From assembly GCA_021774055.1 (NCBI GenBank), contig JAJFJL010000161.1, forward strand, positions 1-38,568: a DNA stretch of 38,568 bases. Reading direction: 5' to 3'. This document shows, piece after piece, positions 24,364-34,363 of this stretch (positions are counted from its first letter, which is position 1; each line of letters begins with the position of its first letter). The stretch comes from Nitrosomonas sp. (GTDB lineage: Bacteria > Pseudomonadota > Gammaproteobacteria > Burkholderiales > Nitrosomonadaceae). The position numbers were made by a program, and so were the translations under genes. A model generated the notes under the pieces. It was not told the origin of the DNA. It saw only the letters and a program-made list of their open reading frames with translations, and made no database searches.

Positions 24364-26406
24364 TTAGATATTCCATTTTTTATACAGTAAGGGAACAATT
24401 TCATCGCATTTTATTGGCTTACTAAAATAATAACCCTGCAATATGTCACTAGACAACTGTTTAAGTATTTGTGCTTGTTCTAAAGTTTCTACTCCCTCTG
24501 CTGTAATAGAAAAACCTAATTGCTTTGCCATAGAAATAATCGCCGAAACAATAGCCAAGCTGTCTGTGTCTCTGGGTAACCCTTTGATAAAGCTTTGGTC
24601 AATTTTGAGGTTGTTTAACGGCAGCTGTTTAAGATAGCTCATGGATGAATAGCCTGTACCAAAATCATCCAGGCTAATACTAATCCCTTTTTCACGTAAA
24701 TTATTTATCGTTTTTAGAGTATTTTCGTTGTCCTCCATCAAACAACCTTCAGTGATTTCTAGTTCTAGTAATTTTGGATTTAGCTTTGTTTCTGCCAAGA
24801 TATCAACGATATCTTTAATTAAATTGGGATCTTTAAATTGCTTTGGTGATAAATTTACTGCTATATGCAAATCATATCCAGATTGTTGAATATTTGCAGC
24901 CATCATGCATGCAGTTCGTAAGACCCATACACCAATAGGAACAATTAATCCATTTTCCTCTGCTAGCGGTATGAAGTCTACCGGGGAAATAATACCTTGT
25001 TCCGGGTGATGCCAACGCAAGAGCGCTTCAACAGAGAAAATATGCCCAGTATAAAGATTAAATTGAGGCTGATAGAGCAAGTTAAATTCATTTCGCTCCA
25101 GTGCGACACGCAAATTGTTTTCCAATAAAAGTCGGCTTTCAGCCTGATGAGTTAAACTACTATCATACAACTGGCTGTTGTCACGACCATTTTTCTTAGC
25201 AGAATTCATAGCAGAAAAAGAATTTCTGAGTAATGTCTCAGCATCTTTTCCATTTTCCGGATAAATGGCAATACCAACACTACTGGTTAGTATTATAGTA
25301 TAGCGATCAGATGAAAATGGCGGATACATTATTTTACGAATATTATCAGCCACATCTATAGCTTCATGCTCCTGATCAATTTGTGTTAGCACAATAAATT
25401 CATCACCACCAGGGCGTGCTAACTCATTTATTACATAAAAAGGGGAAAAGTTTTCACGTAAGCGATTGGCGGCTAATTGCAGTATATGATTTCCAGTGGC
25501 ATACCCCATGGTTTCATTGACTGTTTTAAAACGATCGAGACCGATAGACAAGACAAGCAGTTTGATCTCATGTTGACTGATGTCATCAATTTTCTGTTGT
25601 AGTTTGTCTAGAAAAAATCGACGATTGGGTAGCCCGGTTAGCATGTCGAAGTAGGCGAATCTAAAAATCTTGTGTTCAGATACCTTTCGTTCAGTAATAT
25701 CTCGTACTAGACAAAGCGTTTCTTTATCATTGATGGCAACAATTTGAGTTTCATAATATTGCTCGTTGCCATGATTTCCTTTTAATGTAAAGTTTAAATG
25801 CTGGATTGTTCTAGAATTCCGCGCTTGATTTATCTTACTCGTCAAGTTGGCCGTAATTTCGCTTGGAAAACTGTCTGCTAATGAATGACCAGACAATACA
25901 AAATAGTCCTTTGTTTTATTGTAAGTTTCCATCACTATTCCAGAATTATCTATGCGAAACAAGGTATCTGGTATTGCCGCCAAAATTGCTTTATTATTAT
26001 CGTTAGCTGTTTGCAGATCCATTATGTTTTGGTAAGCACGAAGTAAATAACTAACTCTATGGCCAATCAAAGACCAGTTGATTGGTTTTGCGATAAAATC
26101 AGTAGCGCCACATTCATAGGCTTTTTCAACAGAATCAGTATCCTCCATGCCTGTTACCATTAGAATCGGCACGTTGTTACCAAACTCCTTGCGCAACACG
26201 ACCAAGGCTTCGAAACCATTCACTAGTGGCATATTTACATCCAGCATCACCATATCGTAAGGTTGCTTACGAAACTGGCATAATGCCTCTGCACCATTAA
26301 GAGCAGTAGTAACCTTAAACCCTGATTTTTCTAGCACTGCACGCATAAGACAAAGCGCTGTTTCTTCATCATCTGCAACTAGAATTTGTTTTTGTATGTG
26401 CGCCAC
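24364..26406 (-). CDS. REC-PAS-GGDEF-EAL response regulator (c-di-GMP)
   Basis: The 680-residue product starts with GTG at 26406. It is 5 bp after the kinase stop and has GAGGAA as ribosome site inside the kinase gene's end. Residues 5-120 are a receiver with the phospho-acceptor Asp56 (MVMLDVNMP) and a Lys in FIAKPI. Residues about 140-245 resemble a PAS domain. The cyclase domain has an intact GGDEF (LARPGGDEFIVL) but no RxxD inhibitory site at the expected place. The EAL domain has VEALLRW, LELEITEG, SLDDFGTGYSS, LKIDQSFIKGL and ITAEGVETLEQ, so phosphodiesterase residues appear complete. Both making and breaking c-di-GMP are possible. It is probably the output of the adjacent hybrid kinase. 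Confidence 0.94.
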   Translation of the reverse strand: MAHIQKQILVADDEETALCLMRAVLEKSGFKVTTALNGAEALCQFRKQPYDMVMLDVNMPLVNGFEALVVLRKEFGNNVPILMVTGMEDTDSVEKAYECGATDFIAKPINWSLIGHRVSYLLRAYQNIMDLQTANDNNKAILAAIPDTLFRIDNSGIVMETYNKTKDYFVLSGHSLADSFPSEITANLTSKINQARNSRTIQHLNFTLKGNHGNEQYYETQIVAINDKETLCLVRDITERKVSEHKIFRFAYFDMLTGLPNRRFFLDKLQQKIDDISQHEIKLLVLSIGLDRFKTVNETMGYATGNHILQLAANRLRENFSPFYVINELARPGGDEFIVLTQIDQEHEAIDVADNIRKIMYPPFSSDRYTIILTSSVGIAIYPENGKDAETLLRNSFSAMNSAKKNGRDNSQLYDSSLTHQAESRLLLENNLRVALERNEFNLLYQPQFNLYTGHIFSVEALLRWHHPEQGIISPVDFIPLAEENGLIVPIGVWVLRTACMMAANIQQSGYDLHIAVNLSPKQFKDPNLIKDIVDILAETKLNPKLLELEITEGCLMEDNENTLKTINNLREKGISISLDDFGTGYSSMSYLKQLPLNNLKIDQSFIKGLPRDTDSLAIVSAIISMAKQLGFSITAEGVETLEQAQILKQLSSDILQGYYFSKPIKCDEIVPLLYKKWNI

Positions 26407-26411
26407 AACTA

Positions 26412-29210
26412 TTAGGCTTCCTCTAATATTTTTTGTAGGACAAGTATTACTTGGTCATATTCATTATGTATCATAGATGATATCTTGATTGCTGCATCAA
26501 TCTTGTTTTCACGACTAATTTCTTCTAGTTGCCGGCAAAAAGTTGACAGTCTTTCGGCACCAACGTTCGCTGAACTTGATTTCAATGTGTGGGCTGCGTT
26601 ACATAACATAGTGCAATCTTGGTCACGTATACCCTGTTCAATCTGATTTAGATATTGTGGTGTAGAAGAAATGAAAGTGGATACAATTTGTTTTAGTAAC
26701 TTAGTACTACCAGAACCATCTAACTCACGGATCACATTGATTTTATTTACATCAATACAATCCTCGCATATCCTCTTGTTTTTTAATGCTATTGCCGGCA
26801 ACACATGCTCTTCAAAAGTATCATTTTCGTTCGTTTTATTTTTTATTGTAGACAACCAATGCAACAATATTTCTTGTAATTGAATAATTGAATAAGGTTT
26901 TGAAATAAAATCATCCATTCCAGCATCAAGGCACTTTTGCCTATCACTCGACATGGCATTAGCTGTCATAGCAATAATAGGTAAATACACAGCAGTATCG
27001 CGCTCTTTAAGTAACTGTCTAATATTAGCAGTAGCCTCGTAACCATCCATTACTGGCATCTGGCAGTCCATCAAAACTAAATCTATGTTATTTGTTACGT
27101 TGAGTTGATCTATCGCTTCTTGTCCATTATTTGCTAAAACTACTTGCAAGCTTAATCCATTTAACATAGCTTGGGCTACCTGCTGGTTAATCTGATTATC
27201 TTCTACTAAAAGTATTGTACCGTTTAGGGACTTTATTTTAGGTTTAGACGTTTCAATAGATGTATCTGGTTGGGCCGAAGTTGGTTTTGTTAACACATTG
27301 CTAATAATATTGAATAAGTCGGATTGGCGGACTGGTTTGTTTATATGTCGCAGAATTCCGTTTTGTTCTGAAATTAGTCGTTCTGAATCTATGAGAGTAG
27401 ATGTCATCAGCATCATGCGGGTATTGGTAAAAAGTGGTTGGGATTTAATGGTTTGAGCTAGCTGTATGCCATCCATGTCAGGCATATGCATATCGAGAAT
27501 AGCAAGCTGAAAAGGTGTCTTGGCATTAGCGGCTCTAGTTAATAATTGCAGAGCCATTTCACCACTTGATGCGCATTGTGCATGCATTTTCCAACTTTGC
27601 AATTGATTCAACATGATCTCTCGATTAGTTCGATTGTCGTCAACCACCAGCACATGTACGTTCTTAAGTGATTCGATAGAGAGTTTGTTGGTTGTATCAA
27701 GTGTTGCCTTGGGTAAACATAATTCAATAAAGAATTTTGCTCCCTTTCCGTAAATACTTTCAACCCAAATTCTGCCACCCATTAATTCAATCAAATGTTT
27801 GCTAATGGTCAAGCCAAGTCCAGTACCACCAAATTGACGTGTTGTTGTTGCATCTGCCTGAGAAAAATATTCAAAGATTTTAACTTGTGCCTCTGCTGGA
27901 ATACCTATTCCCGTGTCTTCTACACATAGTTGTATTGTAATGTTATCACTTGATTTATTGAACAAACTAACACGTATGGTTATTTCACCTTGTTTAGTAA
28001 ACTTAATGGCGTTATTGATTAAATTAGAAATCACTTGGCGTAGCCGAAGTGGGTCGCCGTATACTCCTGGGTGCATATCTGGCGGTATGAATTGAGTGGC
28101 TAGCTCCAATTCTTTTTCTTTTGCAAATTGCGCGAACATGGCCGTAGCTTCCTCCACCAGGTCTATCAGATTGAAATCTACTGACTCAAGCTCCATATGT
28201 CCAGATTCTATTTTGGAAAAATCAAGGATGTCATTGATAACATCAAGCAAGTGGTGGCTAGAAGCTTGTACAGATTCTGCCCAAATCTGTTGCTGAGGCT
28301 GTAACTTGCTATTGAGTAGCAATTCATTCATTCCCAGTACACCATTCATGGGTGTACGAATTTCGTGACTCATAGTAGCCAAAAATTCACTTTTTGCACG
28401 ATTAGCATTTTCAGCAGCTTCCTTTGCATACAAAAGCTCGGATGTGCGCGTTGCGACTTCAATTTCAAGATTATCACGTTGCATAGCAAGATTCTTATCT
28501 CGTTCCCCGATCTGAACTAGCATATGATTAAACCCTTTGGCCAATGTATCTAATTCGGTGATGTTGCTAGAATCAGCCCGGAGACCATAATCTGCTTTAA
28601 TGGAAACTTGTTGAATCAGTTTTGTGAGGATAGATAAGGGATTCAATGTCTTGGCATTAAGTCGCTGTAGCATAATGTCACTGGTAATCATAGATAAAAT
28701 AGTGACAACTAATATAACGAGTATTAACGATATAGATTGCCAGTAAATCGTGGATAAACTAATTAGTAAGTAGAAATATCCATATGTTTCCTGTTGAAAC
28801 AATATTGGTTTGATTACTTTGATATGATTCACATTAACCGAAATGTTTTCCTGCAATATAGGTAACTGACTAGATTTTATGCCTTTTTTAGAGTTGTAAC
28901 TTGTGAAGATATGGAAATTCATGTCGTAGATGTTTGCTTCATCTATATTCGGTGAAATAGATAATGAGCTCAGGATTTCATCAGCGGCCTTGGTATCTTG
29001 AAATACCAATGCCGCAGCAACATTCTCTGCAAATATTTCTGCGTCTACTTCACTTGAATCCATCAGAGAGATCAGATTAAGCAAGAAACTACTAATAACT
29101 AGAATGATGGCAACAATGGCAATATTAATGCCAACTGTAAGTTGACTTATTTGTAATATACGATTACTTAAATTTATTTGTTTAGTGGAATTATCTGGTC
29201 TAGTTTTCAT
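26412..29210 (-). CDS. Hybrid sensor histidine kinase (HisKA-HATPase-REC-REC-HPt)
   Basis: The 932-residue inner-membrane kinase has membrane helices at about 28-48 and 156-178, flanking a periplasmic sensor of about 105 residues. A HAMP-like linker, HisKA (His282 in [13 protein letters not shown]) and HATPase ([26 protein letters not shown]) follow. Next come receiver 1 (Asp573 in [12 protein letters not shown]), receiver 2 (Asp715 in [12 protein letters not shown]) and a C-terminal HPt (His874 in [16 protein letters not shown]). This BarA-like multi-step phosphorelay architecture could pass phosphate to the GGDEF-EAL receiver encoded next. Its gene overlaps the YfiR-like gene by 4 bp, so a periplasmic YfiR-like partner may control the sensor domain. 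Confidence 0.95.
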   Translation of the reverse strand: MKTRPDNSTKQINLSNRILQISQLTVGINIAIVAIILVISSFLLNLISLMDSSEVDAEIFAENVAAALVFQDTKAADEILSSLSISPNIDEANIYDMNFHIFTSYNSKKGIKSSQLPILQENISVNVNHIKVIKPILFQQETYGYFYLLISLSTIYWQSISLILVILVVTILSMITSDIMLQRLNAKTLNPLSILTKLIQQVSIKADYGLRADSSNITELDTLAKGFNHMLVQIGERDKNLAMQRDNLEIEVATRTSELLYAKEAAENANRAKSEFLATMSHEIRTPMNGVLGMNELLLNSKLQPQQQIWAESVQASSHHLLDVINDILDFSKIESGHMELESVDFNLIDLVEEATAMFAQFAKEKELELATQFIPPDMHPGVYGDPLRLRQVISNLINNAIKFTKQGEITIRVSLFNKSSDNITIQLCVEDTGIGIPAEAQVKIFEYFSQADATTTRQFGGTGLGLTISKHLIELMGGRIWVESIYGKGAKFFIELCLPKATLDTTNKLSIESLKNVHVLVVDDNRTNREIMLNQLQSWKMHAQCASSGEMALQLLTRAANAKTPFQLAILDMHMPDMDGIQLAQTIKSQPLFTNTRMMLMTSTLIDSERLISEQNGILRHINKPVRQSDLFNIISNVLTKPTSAQPDTSIETSKPKIKSLNGTILLVEDNQINQQVAQAMLNGLSLQVVLANNGQEAIDQLNVTNNIDLVLMDCQMPVMDGYEATANIRQLLKERDTAVYLPIIAMTANAMSSDRQKCLDAGMDDFISKPYSIIQLQEILLHWLSTIKNKTNENDTFEEHVLPAIALKNKRICEDCIDVNKINVIRELDGSGSTKLLKQIVSTFISSTPQYLNQIEQGIRDQDCTMLCNAAHTLKSSSANVGAERLSTFCRQLEEISRENKIDAAIKISSMIHNEYDQVILVLQKILEEA

Positions 29211-29737
29211 TGATATATTTTGTTTGCCAGACGTAATAGCTTTGAACTGATTGTTATTCCCATGCGGCGTGCAGTTTCCAAGTTAACTTCGAATATAACT
29301 TTTTTATTTTCTACACTCATATTGATGGTAGCACCTTGAATTGCCGCATCTTGGCTATTCGCTACAATTAGGATTGATTTATTTTGCAGGTTATAAATGA
29401 TTCCTGATATGTGGCTGATCATTGAATCAGCAATAAAGACAATTTGACATTCTTTTAAACTTTCAATTTTAATTTTGTTCTGAATAATAATTCGGCGTTC
29501 ATTAACACGCCTACCATCCAATTTATTAATTTCTTCGGTTACAAGATCTTCTCCATATGTACAAATAGTGAGAGTAGTCTCAACAGAATCTGGCCATTCA
29601 ACAAAAGCAGCAAAGTTATAGAGAAAAGCTGTTTTTACCTCATGCTCTGGAAATGTAGCACTCTTTACTATTTGAGGATGTAATAAAAGACCTAATCCTA
29701 ATCCAATTAATAATAAGAATGTATGACGACTAATCAT
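29207..29737 (-). CDS. YfiR-family (DUF4154) periplasmic protein
   Basis: The 176-residue product has a signal peptide ([21 protein letters not shown], cleavage near residue 27). The YfiR/DUF4154 pattern follows: [69 protein letters not shown] and [20 protein letters not shown]. In Pseudomonas, YfiR represses the cyclase YfiN in the periplasm. Here the downstream partner is a hybrid kinase, and the two genes overlap by ATGA, so it probably gates the kinase sensor. Similar trios next to a TonB receptor are known in other proteobacteria. Confidence 0.92.
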   Translation of the reverse strand: MISRHTFLLLIGLGLGLLLHPQIVKSATFPEHEVKTAFLYNFAAFVEWPDSVETTLTICTYGEDLVTEEINKLDGRRVNERRIIIQNKIKIESLKECQIVFIADSMISHISGIIYNLQNKSILIVANSQDAAIQGATINMSVENKKVIFEVNLETARRMGITISSKLLRLANKIYQ

Positions 29738-29866
29738 TATAAGTTATGAAGATACAAATTATGCCCAATAATAATTTCATCGGTTAAATACAAATTAAGA
29801 GCTAAAAGTTTTAATTCTTATGAAAAAATTATTGTAACTACTCAGTATAACTTTGAGAAGCAATAA

Positions 29867-30360
29867 TTAGTCATAAACAAAATCAGGTAATTGGCCATCA
29901 AACAGAAGCGACATTGCCTTTGTTGCACTGACACCCTGTTTGCGACAAGTCAATAAATAACCCCTGACACGGCAAAATATTTCAGCTCCTTTTGTACTAC
30001 GGAAGTAACCTGATATTTTTTTGCTGTACCTTCATCATACGTATGGCATTTCCAGCTTCATTATTGGTAAAAGGCACCAATGAATTATCCATGAAGTGTA
30101 ATACGTCCGCTTCAAAATTTATCAGCCATTCCAGCAAATTCATTGCTTTGCTACGTTTAATTCGTCCGCGCTTTGTTTTTTCCGGTGGTTCTTCAGGCGG
30201 CGGGCATTCAATTTCTAATTTTTTTAATAATGATCGATAGCGTTTCCGATATAGATCCGCCTAATTGGTTTTCAAGGCGCCACCCGCATCATTAACAGCA
30301 CGGTTGATTTATTTAAGAAGTTGCCGTACTTCGTGATCCCATATCTGTTTACCTAATAGG
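29867..30360 (-). pseudogene. IS66-family transposase remnant
   Basis: On the minus strand a broken frame reads LLGKQIWDHEVRQLLK, stop, INRAVNDAGGALKTN, stop. It then continues YRKRYRSLLKKLEIECPPP, KTKRGRIKRSKAMNLLEWLI, VLHFMDNSLVPFTNNEAGNA and IRMMKVQQKN. After a frameshift near 30000 it ends GAEIFCRVRGYLLTCRKQGV and LLFDGQLPDFVYD. These are the conserved C-terminal segments of IS66 transposases (KRGRxKxSKAxNLLxxL and VPFTNNxAxNxIRM). The N-terminal half is missing and there are at least two stops and one frameshift, so it is inactive. It lies between the YfiR-like and TonB receptor genes. Confidence 0.85.
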
Positions 30361-30943
30361 TAGTGCCTGAACGGAAACCCTGGAACCCTTATTTGGCAAG
30401 CATTACAGAGGAAATCTTGAAACGAAGATTTTGGAATTTAAGACTAAAATATCCAATTCCCAGTAAATTATACTGATATTAATAGATTTACAAAAATCTT
30501 CGTTTCAAATAAGTTGCATTACCCATTGTAAATAAATATATTTATGGGTTTACGTTCAGATACTACGTATACTAACGACAGCAATTCAGAGTATCTTTTA
30601 ATACCATTAGAAACAATAAGTTAAAAACACAGCAAGAAATATTCTTTCAGCTATTTTTCATTTCGATTATATAATATTCAATGAGTTAGATTTTTTTATG
30701 CTCTGAATTACTCACTAACTAGATCGCAATGGTTAATAAATTAACTATCAGTTATGATTAGGTGACTGGGATACAAGTTCTGGAACGAGTTACCCCTGAT
30801 TTATCCGTGTCATCTAAAAAACCACAGGCTTTACGAATCATTCATAATTCTTTTGTCGAGTAAAAACAAGCTAGCCTGAAACAAAAATATTCTACGGATG
30901 TATCTGCTTAATCTGCCACAGGATTAAGCTGAAATACTTTGAC
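30361..30943. other. Gap upstream of the TonB receptor gene
   Basis: No gene is seen. It holds a perfect 16-bp inverted repeat (listed separately) and AT-rich DNA that should contain the promoter of the TonB receptor gene. I could not assign a promoter with confidence. Confidence 0.4.
30417..30508. repeat. Perfect 16-bp inverted repeat
   Basis: TTGAAACGAAGATTTT at 30417-30432 is exactly mirrored by AAAATCTTCGTTTCAA at 30493-30508, with 60 bp between. It lies next to the IS66 remnant and could be a hairpin or the ends of a small element; no second copy was found in the window. Confidence 0.7.
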
Positions 30944-33043
30944 ATGAATTGGTATTGGTTTCAAGAAAATCATGATATCTATATGGTTACCGTAATTATG
31001 CGAAGATTAAGCTGTAAATTTTCAATTCTTATTGTATTATTTTATTTTTTCTTGAATAGCGCGTTAGCGCATAATCAGTCTATTAATCCCACGAATCATA
31101 AAAATCTTCTGCTTGACCTTAGTCTCGAAGAATTAATGAATGTTGAAGTAACTACCGTGTCAAAGCATTCACAAAAATTAACAAAAGTAGCTTCTGCTGT
31201 ATTTGTTATCACGCAAGATGATATTCGGAGATCCGGCGTTACCAGTATTCCAGAAGCGTTGCGCATGGCACCCGGTGTACACGTTGCCCGTATAGGTACA
31301 GACAAATGGTCCATTAGTATCCGTGGTTTTAATGGCCGTTCGGCTAATAAGCTCCAAGTATTAATGGATGGGCGTAGTGTTTATACGCCTATATTTTCTG
31401 GTGTGATGTGGCAACAACAAGATACGTTCTTAGAAGATATTGAACGCATTGAGGTGGTGCGTGGCCCCAATGCCACTACATGGGGTGTTAATGCAGTTAA
31501 TGGTGTTATCAATATTATTACCAAAAAGGCTGCAGATACCCAAGGAACACTTCTAACAGCTGGCGGTGGCAGCTTTGAAAATGGATTCTTAGGAGCACGT
31601 TATGGCGGAAAGATTAATGATAATACTCCCTTTCGTATTTACGCAAAAGGCTTCAAAAGAGACAATACATCTACATTGTCAGGAGAAAATGCACAAGACA
31701 CATGGCATCAAGTACGAGCTGGTTTCCGCGTTGACCATACACGCGAGATTGATGAATTTACCATTCAAGCTGATATTTTCCATAATGCTAGTGGCGACCG
31801 AATAAACGCCCCTATTATCACCGCCCCATTTACACAAACAAAAGTTGCTAACGTTAAAGACACTGGTGGTAATATACGCCTGCGTTGGGATCGTGCCATA
31901 TCTGAACAATCATCAATCATGTTACAAGTTTATTATGATCGTAATCGCTTCCAGTCATCCCCAGTTGTTAATTTTGATGCTGAAAGCTTCGATGTAGATT
32001 TCCAACATCGCATACCTGTTTTAGAGCGCCATGATGTAACTTGGGGTATCAATTATCGTCTTTATAAGAATAGTGTTGTTGATACTAACCTAATCAAGTT
32101 TAATCCACGCCAGAAAACGGATCATCTTGCGAGTGTGTTTATTAGAGATGAGATTATGTTAATCTCTGACCGTTTGCGCTTAGGATTAGGCGCACGGTTT
32201 GGTTATAATGATTTTTCTGGTTTTGAGCTGCAACCTAATGCACGATTAATATGGACACCTAACAATCAGAGTTCGGCTTGGTTATCAGTATCTCGTGCGG
32301 TACGCATACCGTCCCGCGCTGAAAATATTCGGTTAAATTTAAGAGCCTTGCAAGGTGTTCCAGGATTTCCACCGTCACCATTACCCATCATGGCACAGTT
32401 ACAAGGTGAAGGTAATTCTGGACCAGAAAAACTGATTGCTTATGAACTTGGTTTTCGCCACCAATTGACATCTAAAGCATCCGTAGATATTACTGGTTTC
32501 TTTAACGACTACAGCAATCTTCGCAATTTTAATACTGGTCAGATATCTCCTGGTTCAGGGTTGTTACCTCATTTAGTGCTGCCTATATTGCCATCAAATA
32601 ACACGTCTGCCCATTCCTATGGTGTAGAAATGTCAGCTGATTGGCGACCCATTGAAAAGTGGCGTTTACAAAGCAGTTATAGCTACCTGAGTATTCACAC
32701 TTCTACGGATGAGTTGTCCAAACAATTTGATGCGACTACAGGTGGGGCAGATAAAGCAAATCCACATCACCAACTATCATTACGTTCAAACTATGACATT
32801 TCAAACAAATTACAACTTAATCTATGGCTACGTTATGTCAGTGGCATTGCATTTTACGACATTCCAGGATATGTCACGATGGACACGAAGCTAGCCTGGA
32901 AGCCAATGCCTAACTTTGAATATTTTATTGTAGGTCAAAACTTATTTGCCCAAAATCATAGAGAATTTGCATCTGATTTTATCCCGACAACGCCTGTACG
33001 CATTCCTCGTGGTATTTATGCAGGGGCAGTTTGGCAATTCTAA
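30944..33043 (+). CDS. TonB-dependent outer-membrane receptor
   Basis: The 699-residue frame is given from its first ATG. An internal ATG at 30998 (MRRLSCKF) gives a better signal peptide (SILIVLFYFFLNSALA) and may be the true start. Neither has a strong ribosome site. LLDLSLEELMNVEVTTVSK is the usual N-terminal segment. The plug domain then follows: AVFVITQDDIRRSGVTSIPE, IRGFNGRSANKLQVLMDGRS and IERIEVVRGPNATTWGVNAV with VINIITKKA. A beta-barrel ends in IYAGAVWQF with a terminal Phe, as needed for outer-membrane insertion. The ligand is unknown. It is divergent from the YfiR-kinase-GGDEF/EAL operon, a recurring arrangement that suggests the receptor feeds the signalling system. Confidence 0.93.
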   Translation: MNWYWFQENHDIYMVTVIMRRLSCKFSILIVLFYFFLNSALAHNQSINPTNHKNLLLDLSLEELMNVEVTTVSKHSQKLTKVASAVFVITQDDIRRSGVTSIPEALRMAPGVHVARIGTDKWSISIRGFNGRSANKLQVLMDGRSVYTPIFSGVMWQQQDTFLEDIERIEVVRGPNATTWGVNAVNGVINIITKKAADTQGTLLTAGGGSFENGFLGARYGGKINDNTPFRIYAKGFKRDNTSTLSGENAQDTWHQVRAGFRVDHTREIDEFTIQADIFHNASGDRINAPIITAPFTQTKVANVKDTGGNIRLRWDRAISEQSSIMLQVYYDRNRFQSSPVVNFDAESFDVDFQHRIPVLERHDVTWGINYRLYKNSVVDTNLIKFNPRQKTDHLASVFIRDEIMLISDRLRLGLGARFGYNDFSGFELQPNARLIWTPNNQSSAWLSVSRAVRIPSRAENIRLNLRALQGVPGFPPSPLPIMAQLQGEGNSGPEKLIAYELGFRHQLTSKASVDITGFFNDYSNLRNFNTGQISPGSGLLPHLVLPILPSNNTSAHSYGVEMSADWRPIEKWRLQSSYSYLSIHTSTDELSKQFDATTGGADKANPHHQLSLRSNYDISNKLQLNLWLRYVSGIAFYDIPGYVTMDTKLAWKPMPNFEYFIVGQNLFAQNHREFASDFIPTTPVRIPRGIYAGAVWQF

Positions 33044-33124
33044 CTAACCTACATCCTGGACAGTAGAGATTGATTTAAAAGAAAATTATTGAATCTCAGG
33101 AATTTCTCAGAAAAATATTGCCAC

Positions 33125-33185
33125 AAAAGGTGTCAATCATTGCGTCATGCTTGTATCCTACAAATTACAATGCCTGACACCTTTT
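33125..33185 (+). repeat. 61-bp palindromic element, copy A
   Basis: The ends AAAAGGTGTCAATCATTG and CAATGCCTGACACCTTTT are inverted repeats with two mismatches. ACAAATTA lies just inside the right arm. Copies B (33674-33734, same orientation) and C (34364-34424, reversed) have the same length. Confidence 0.82.
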
Positions 33186-33314
33186 CATATTTTGGTGAAC
33201 AACGTAAGTCCTGTCATGCGGGACTAAAATCGTTTTATGGGATATTACTTCGTACCGCTCGCCCTAATGAGAAGTTACGATTTTTCTAATGCATTTATCT
33301 GGTAACTTGAGCAA

Positions 33315-33515
33315 GAATATTCGGCATCCTTCATATCTACCAGAAAGTGGTTTACATTTTTAATGTCCATAAATATTTGCTTCCCCGTCACTCCTGCGTG
33401 CTTTTAGCAGGAATCTAATGCCAACAACATGGATTCCTGCTAAAAGCACTCAGGAATGACGAGGGTGTGTTTTATTGAGAAGTGTAAACCAAACAATGAA
33501 GGATGCCGAATATTC
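33315..33515. repeat. Nested inverted-repeat element, about 200 bp
   Basis: GAATATTCGGCATCCTTCAT at 33315-33334 is perfectly mirrored by 33496-33515. Further in, GTTTACATT and AAGTGTAAAC also pair. One arm-like copy lies at 9834-9876. The interior holds a second palindrome (33386-33461). No open frame of note is present. Confidence 0.75.
33386..33461. repeat. Inner long hairpin within the nested element
   Basis: Two 30-bp arms (33386-33415 and 33432-33461) are inverted with 28 of 30 matching, around a 16-bp loop. Each arm contains GCTTTTAGCAGGAATC and is a copy of the palindromic unit at 17383-17413. Confidence 0.75.
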
Positions 33516-33673
33516 ACGAAATGACTGTTTTTTAGTTCTCGATGCCTTGCTATTCATAGTTATGAGAAATCACTTCAAGGTTAAAACACTATAGCACATA
33601 TCTCCGGCATAACGACTGCATCATACAACCTACACCACTACTGTTGCGACGCAAACAATATATGCACGCAACA

Positions 33674-33734
33674 AAAAGGTGCCCGTCATTGGATAGTGTG
33701 CATAACTTACAAATTACAATGACTGACATCTTTT
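33674..33734 (+). repeat. 61-bp palindromic element, copy B
   Basis: AAAAGGTGCCCGTCATTG and CAATGACTGACATCTTTT form the arms. It is upstream of the mazEF promoter and in opposite orientation to copy C on the far side of mazF. Confidence 0.82.
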
Positions 33735-33745
33735 AGAGGCACCTT

Positions 33746-33775
33746 TTGACTACTCACTATAAAAGTTGCTATAAC
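33746..33775 (+). promoter_or_regulatory. Likely sigma-70 promoter of mazEF
   Basis: TTGACT (33746-33751) and TATAAC (33770-33775) are separated by 18 bp, close to the sigma-70 consensus. The predicted transcription start falls within the palindrome that begins at 33777. Confidence 0.65.
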
Positions 33776-33776
33776 A

Positions 33777-33800
33777 CCAACAATGTTATAACATTGTTGG
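33777..33800. promoter_or_regulatory. Perfect 24-bp palindrome, probable MazEF operator
   Basis: The half-site CCAACAATGTTA is followed by its exact complement. It overlaps the predicted transcription start and lies 25 bp before the antitoxin ATG. MazE/AbrB-type antitoxins usually repress their own promoter through such palindromes. Confidence 0.75.
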
Positions 33801-33825
33801 AACTATTTATAGCTTGAGAATATTT

Positions 33826-34059
33826 ATGCGTACACACTTAAGAAAAATCGGCAATTCACGCGGCATAATCATACCTGCTGCTTTGCTGGAAACTTGCGAG
33901 CTAGGGGAAGAAGTAAATTTAAGGGTTGAAGGCAGGACTTTGGTTGTCGAGGCACTGAAAATCCCACGTAAAAATTGGTTTACAGGTTATATGGCTGAGG
34001 AAGATGCCGATGAATGGCAATCTTTTCCAGTTGACGACAACAGCGAGTGGGAATGGTGA
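33826..34059 (+). CDS. mazE: MazE-like antitoxin (AbrB/SpoVT domain)
   Basis: The 77-residue product is started at the ATG at 33826, because MRTHLRKIGNSRG is the normal opening; a TTG 12 bp earlier is in frame but less likely. LRKIGNSRGIIIPAALLETC and LGEEVNLRVEGRTLVVEA make up the AbrB-like DNA-binding fold. The acidic C-terminus (MAEEDADEWQSFPVDDNSEW) is the usual toxin-wrapping tail. It should neutralise MazF and repress the operon at the palindrome upstream. It overlaps the toxin gene by 7 bp. Confidence 0.9.
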   Translation: MRTHLRKIGNSRGIIIPAALLETCELGEEVNLRVEGRTLVVEALKIPRKNWFTGYMAEEDADEWQSFPVDDNSEWEW

Positions 34060-34361
34060 AATGCGGTGAGGTGTATTGGGTAAATCTTGACCCCACAGTT
34101 GGAACAGCGATCCAAAAAACTCGACCAGCTTTAGTGGTTTCACCAGATGATCTCAACGCGGTATTACCCAGGGTGATTATCGCGCCGTTAACCAGCAGAG
34201 GACAACCTTTAGGTTGTCGACCGACTGTAGAATTTGACGGTCGTGCTGCACGAATATTGCTTGATCAAATCAGAACTGTAGATAAGAGTCGCCTAATAAG
34301 CAAAATGGGATTTATCGATAAGCAGCTATGGCATTCGATTTTGATGGAAATGCTTTCATGA
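34053..34361 (+). CDS. mazF: MazF/PemK-family endoribonuclease toxin
   Basis: The 102-residue product, started at the ATG at 34053, opens MVKCGEVYWVNLDPTVGTAI followed by QKTRPALVVSPDDLN. These are the standard MazF substrate-binding and catalytic region (the RPALV Arg and the GTAIQKTRP loop). VIIAPLTSRG and LLDQIRTVDKSRL follow, with the catalytic Thr/Ser-type residues. It cleaves RNA at short motifs; its target is not readable here. An in-frame GTG at 34047 is an alternative start. Length and motif content are intact, so it should be active. It is followed 2 bp later by an inverted copy of the 61-bp element. Confidence 0.92.
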   Translation: MVKCGEVYWVNLDPTVGTAIQKTRPALVVSPDDLNAVLPRVIIAPLTSRGQPLGCRPTVEFDGRAARILLDQIRTVDKSRLISKMGFIDKQLWHSILMEMLS

Positions 34362-34363
34362 AA

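Noticed and set aside
29992-30240. An 82-codon plus-strand frame
   Set aside because: It is antisense to the IS66 transposase remnant, whose minus-strand translation is recognisable.
33089-33289. A 66-codon plus-strand frame downstream of the TonB receptor gene
   Set aside because: It runs through the 61-bp palindromic element A and has no ribosome site or family match.
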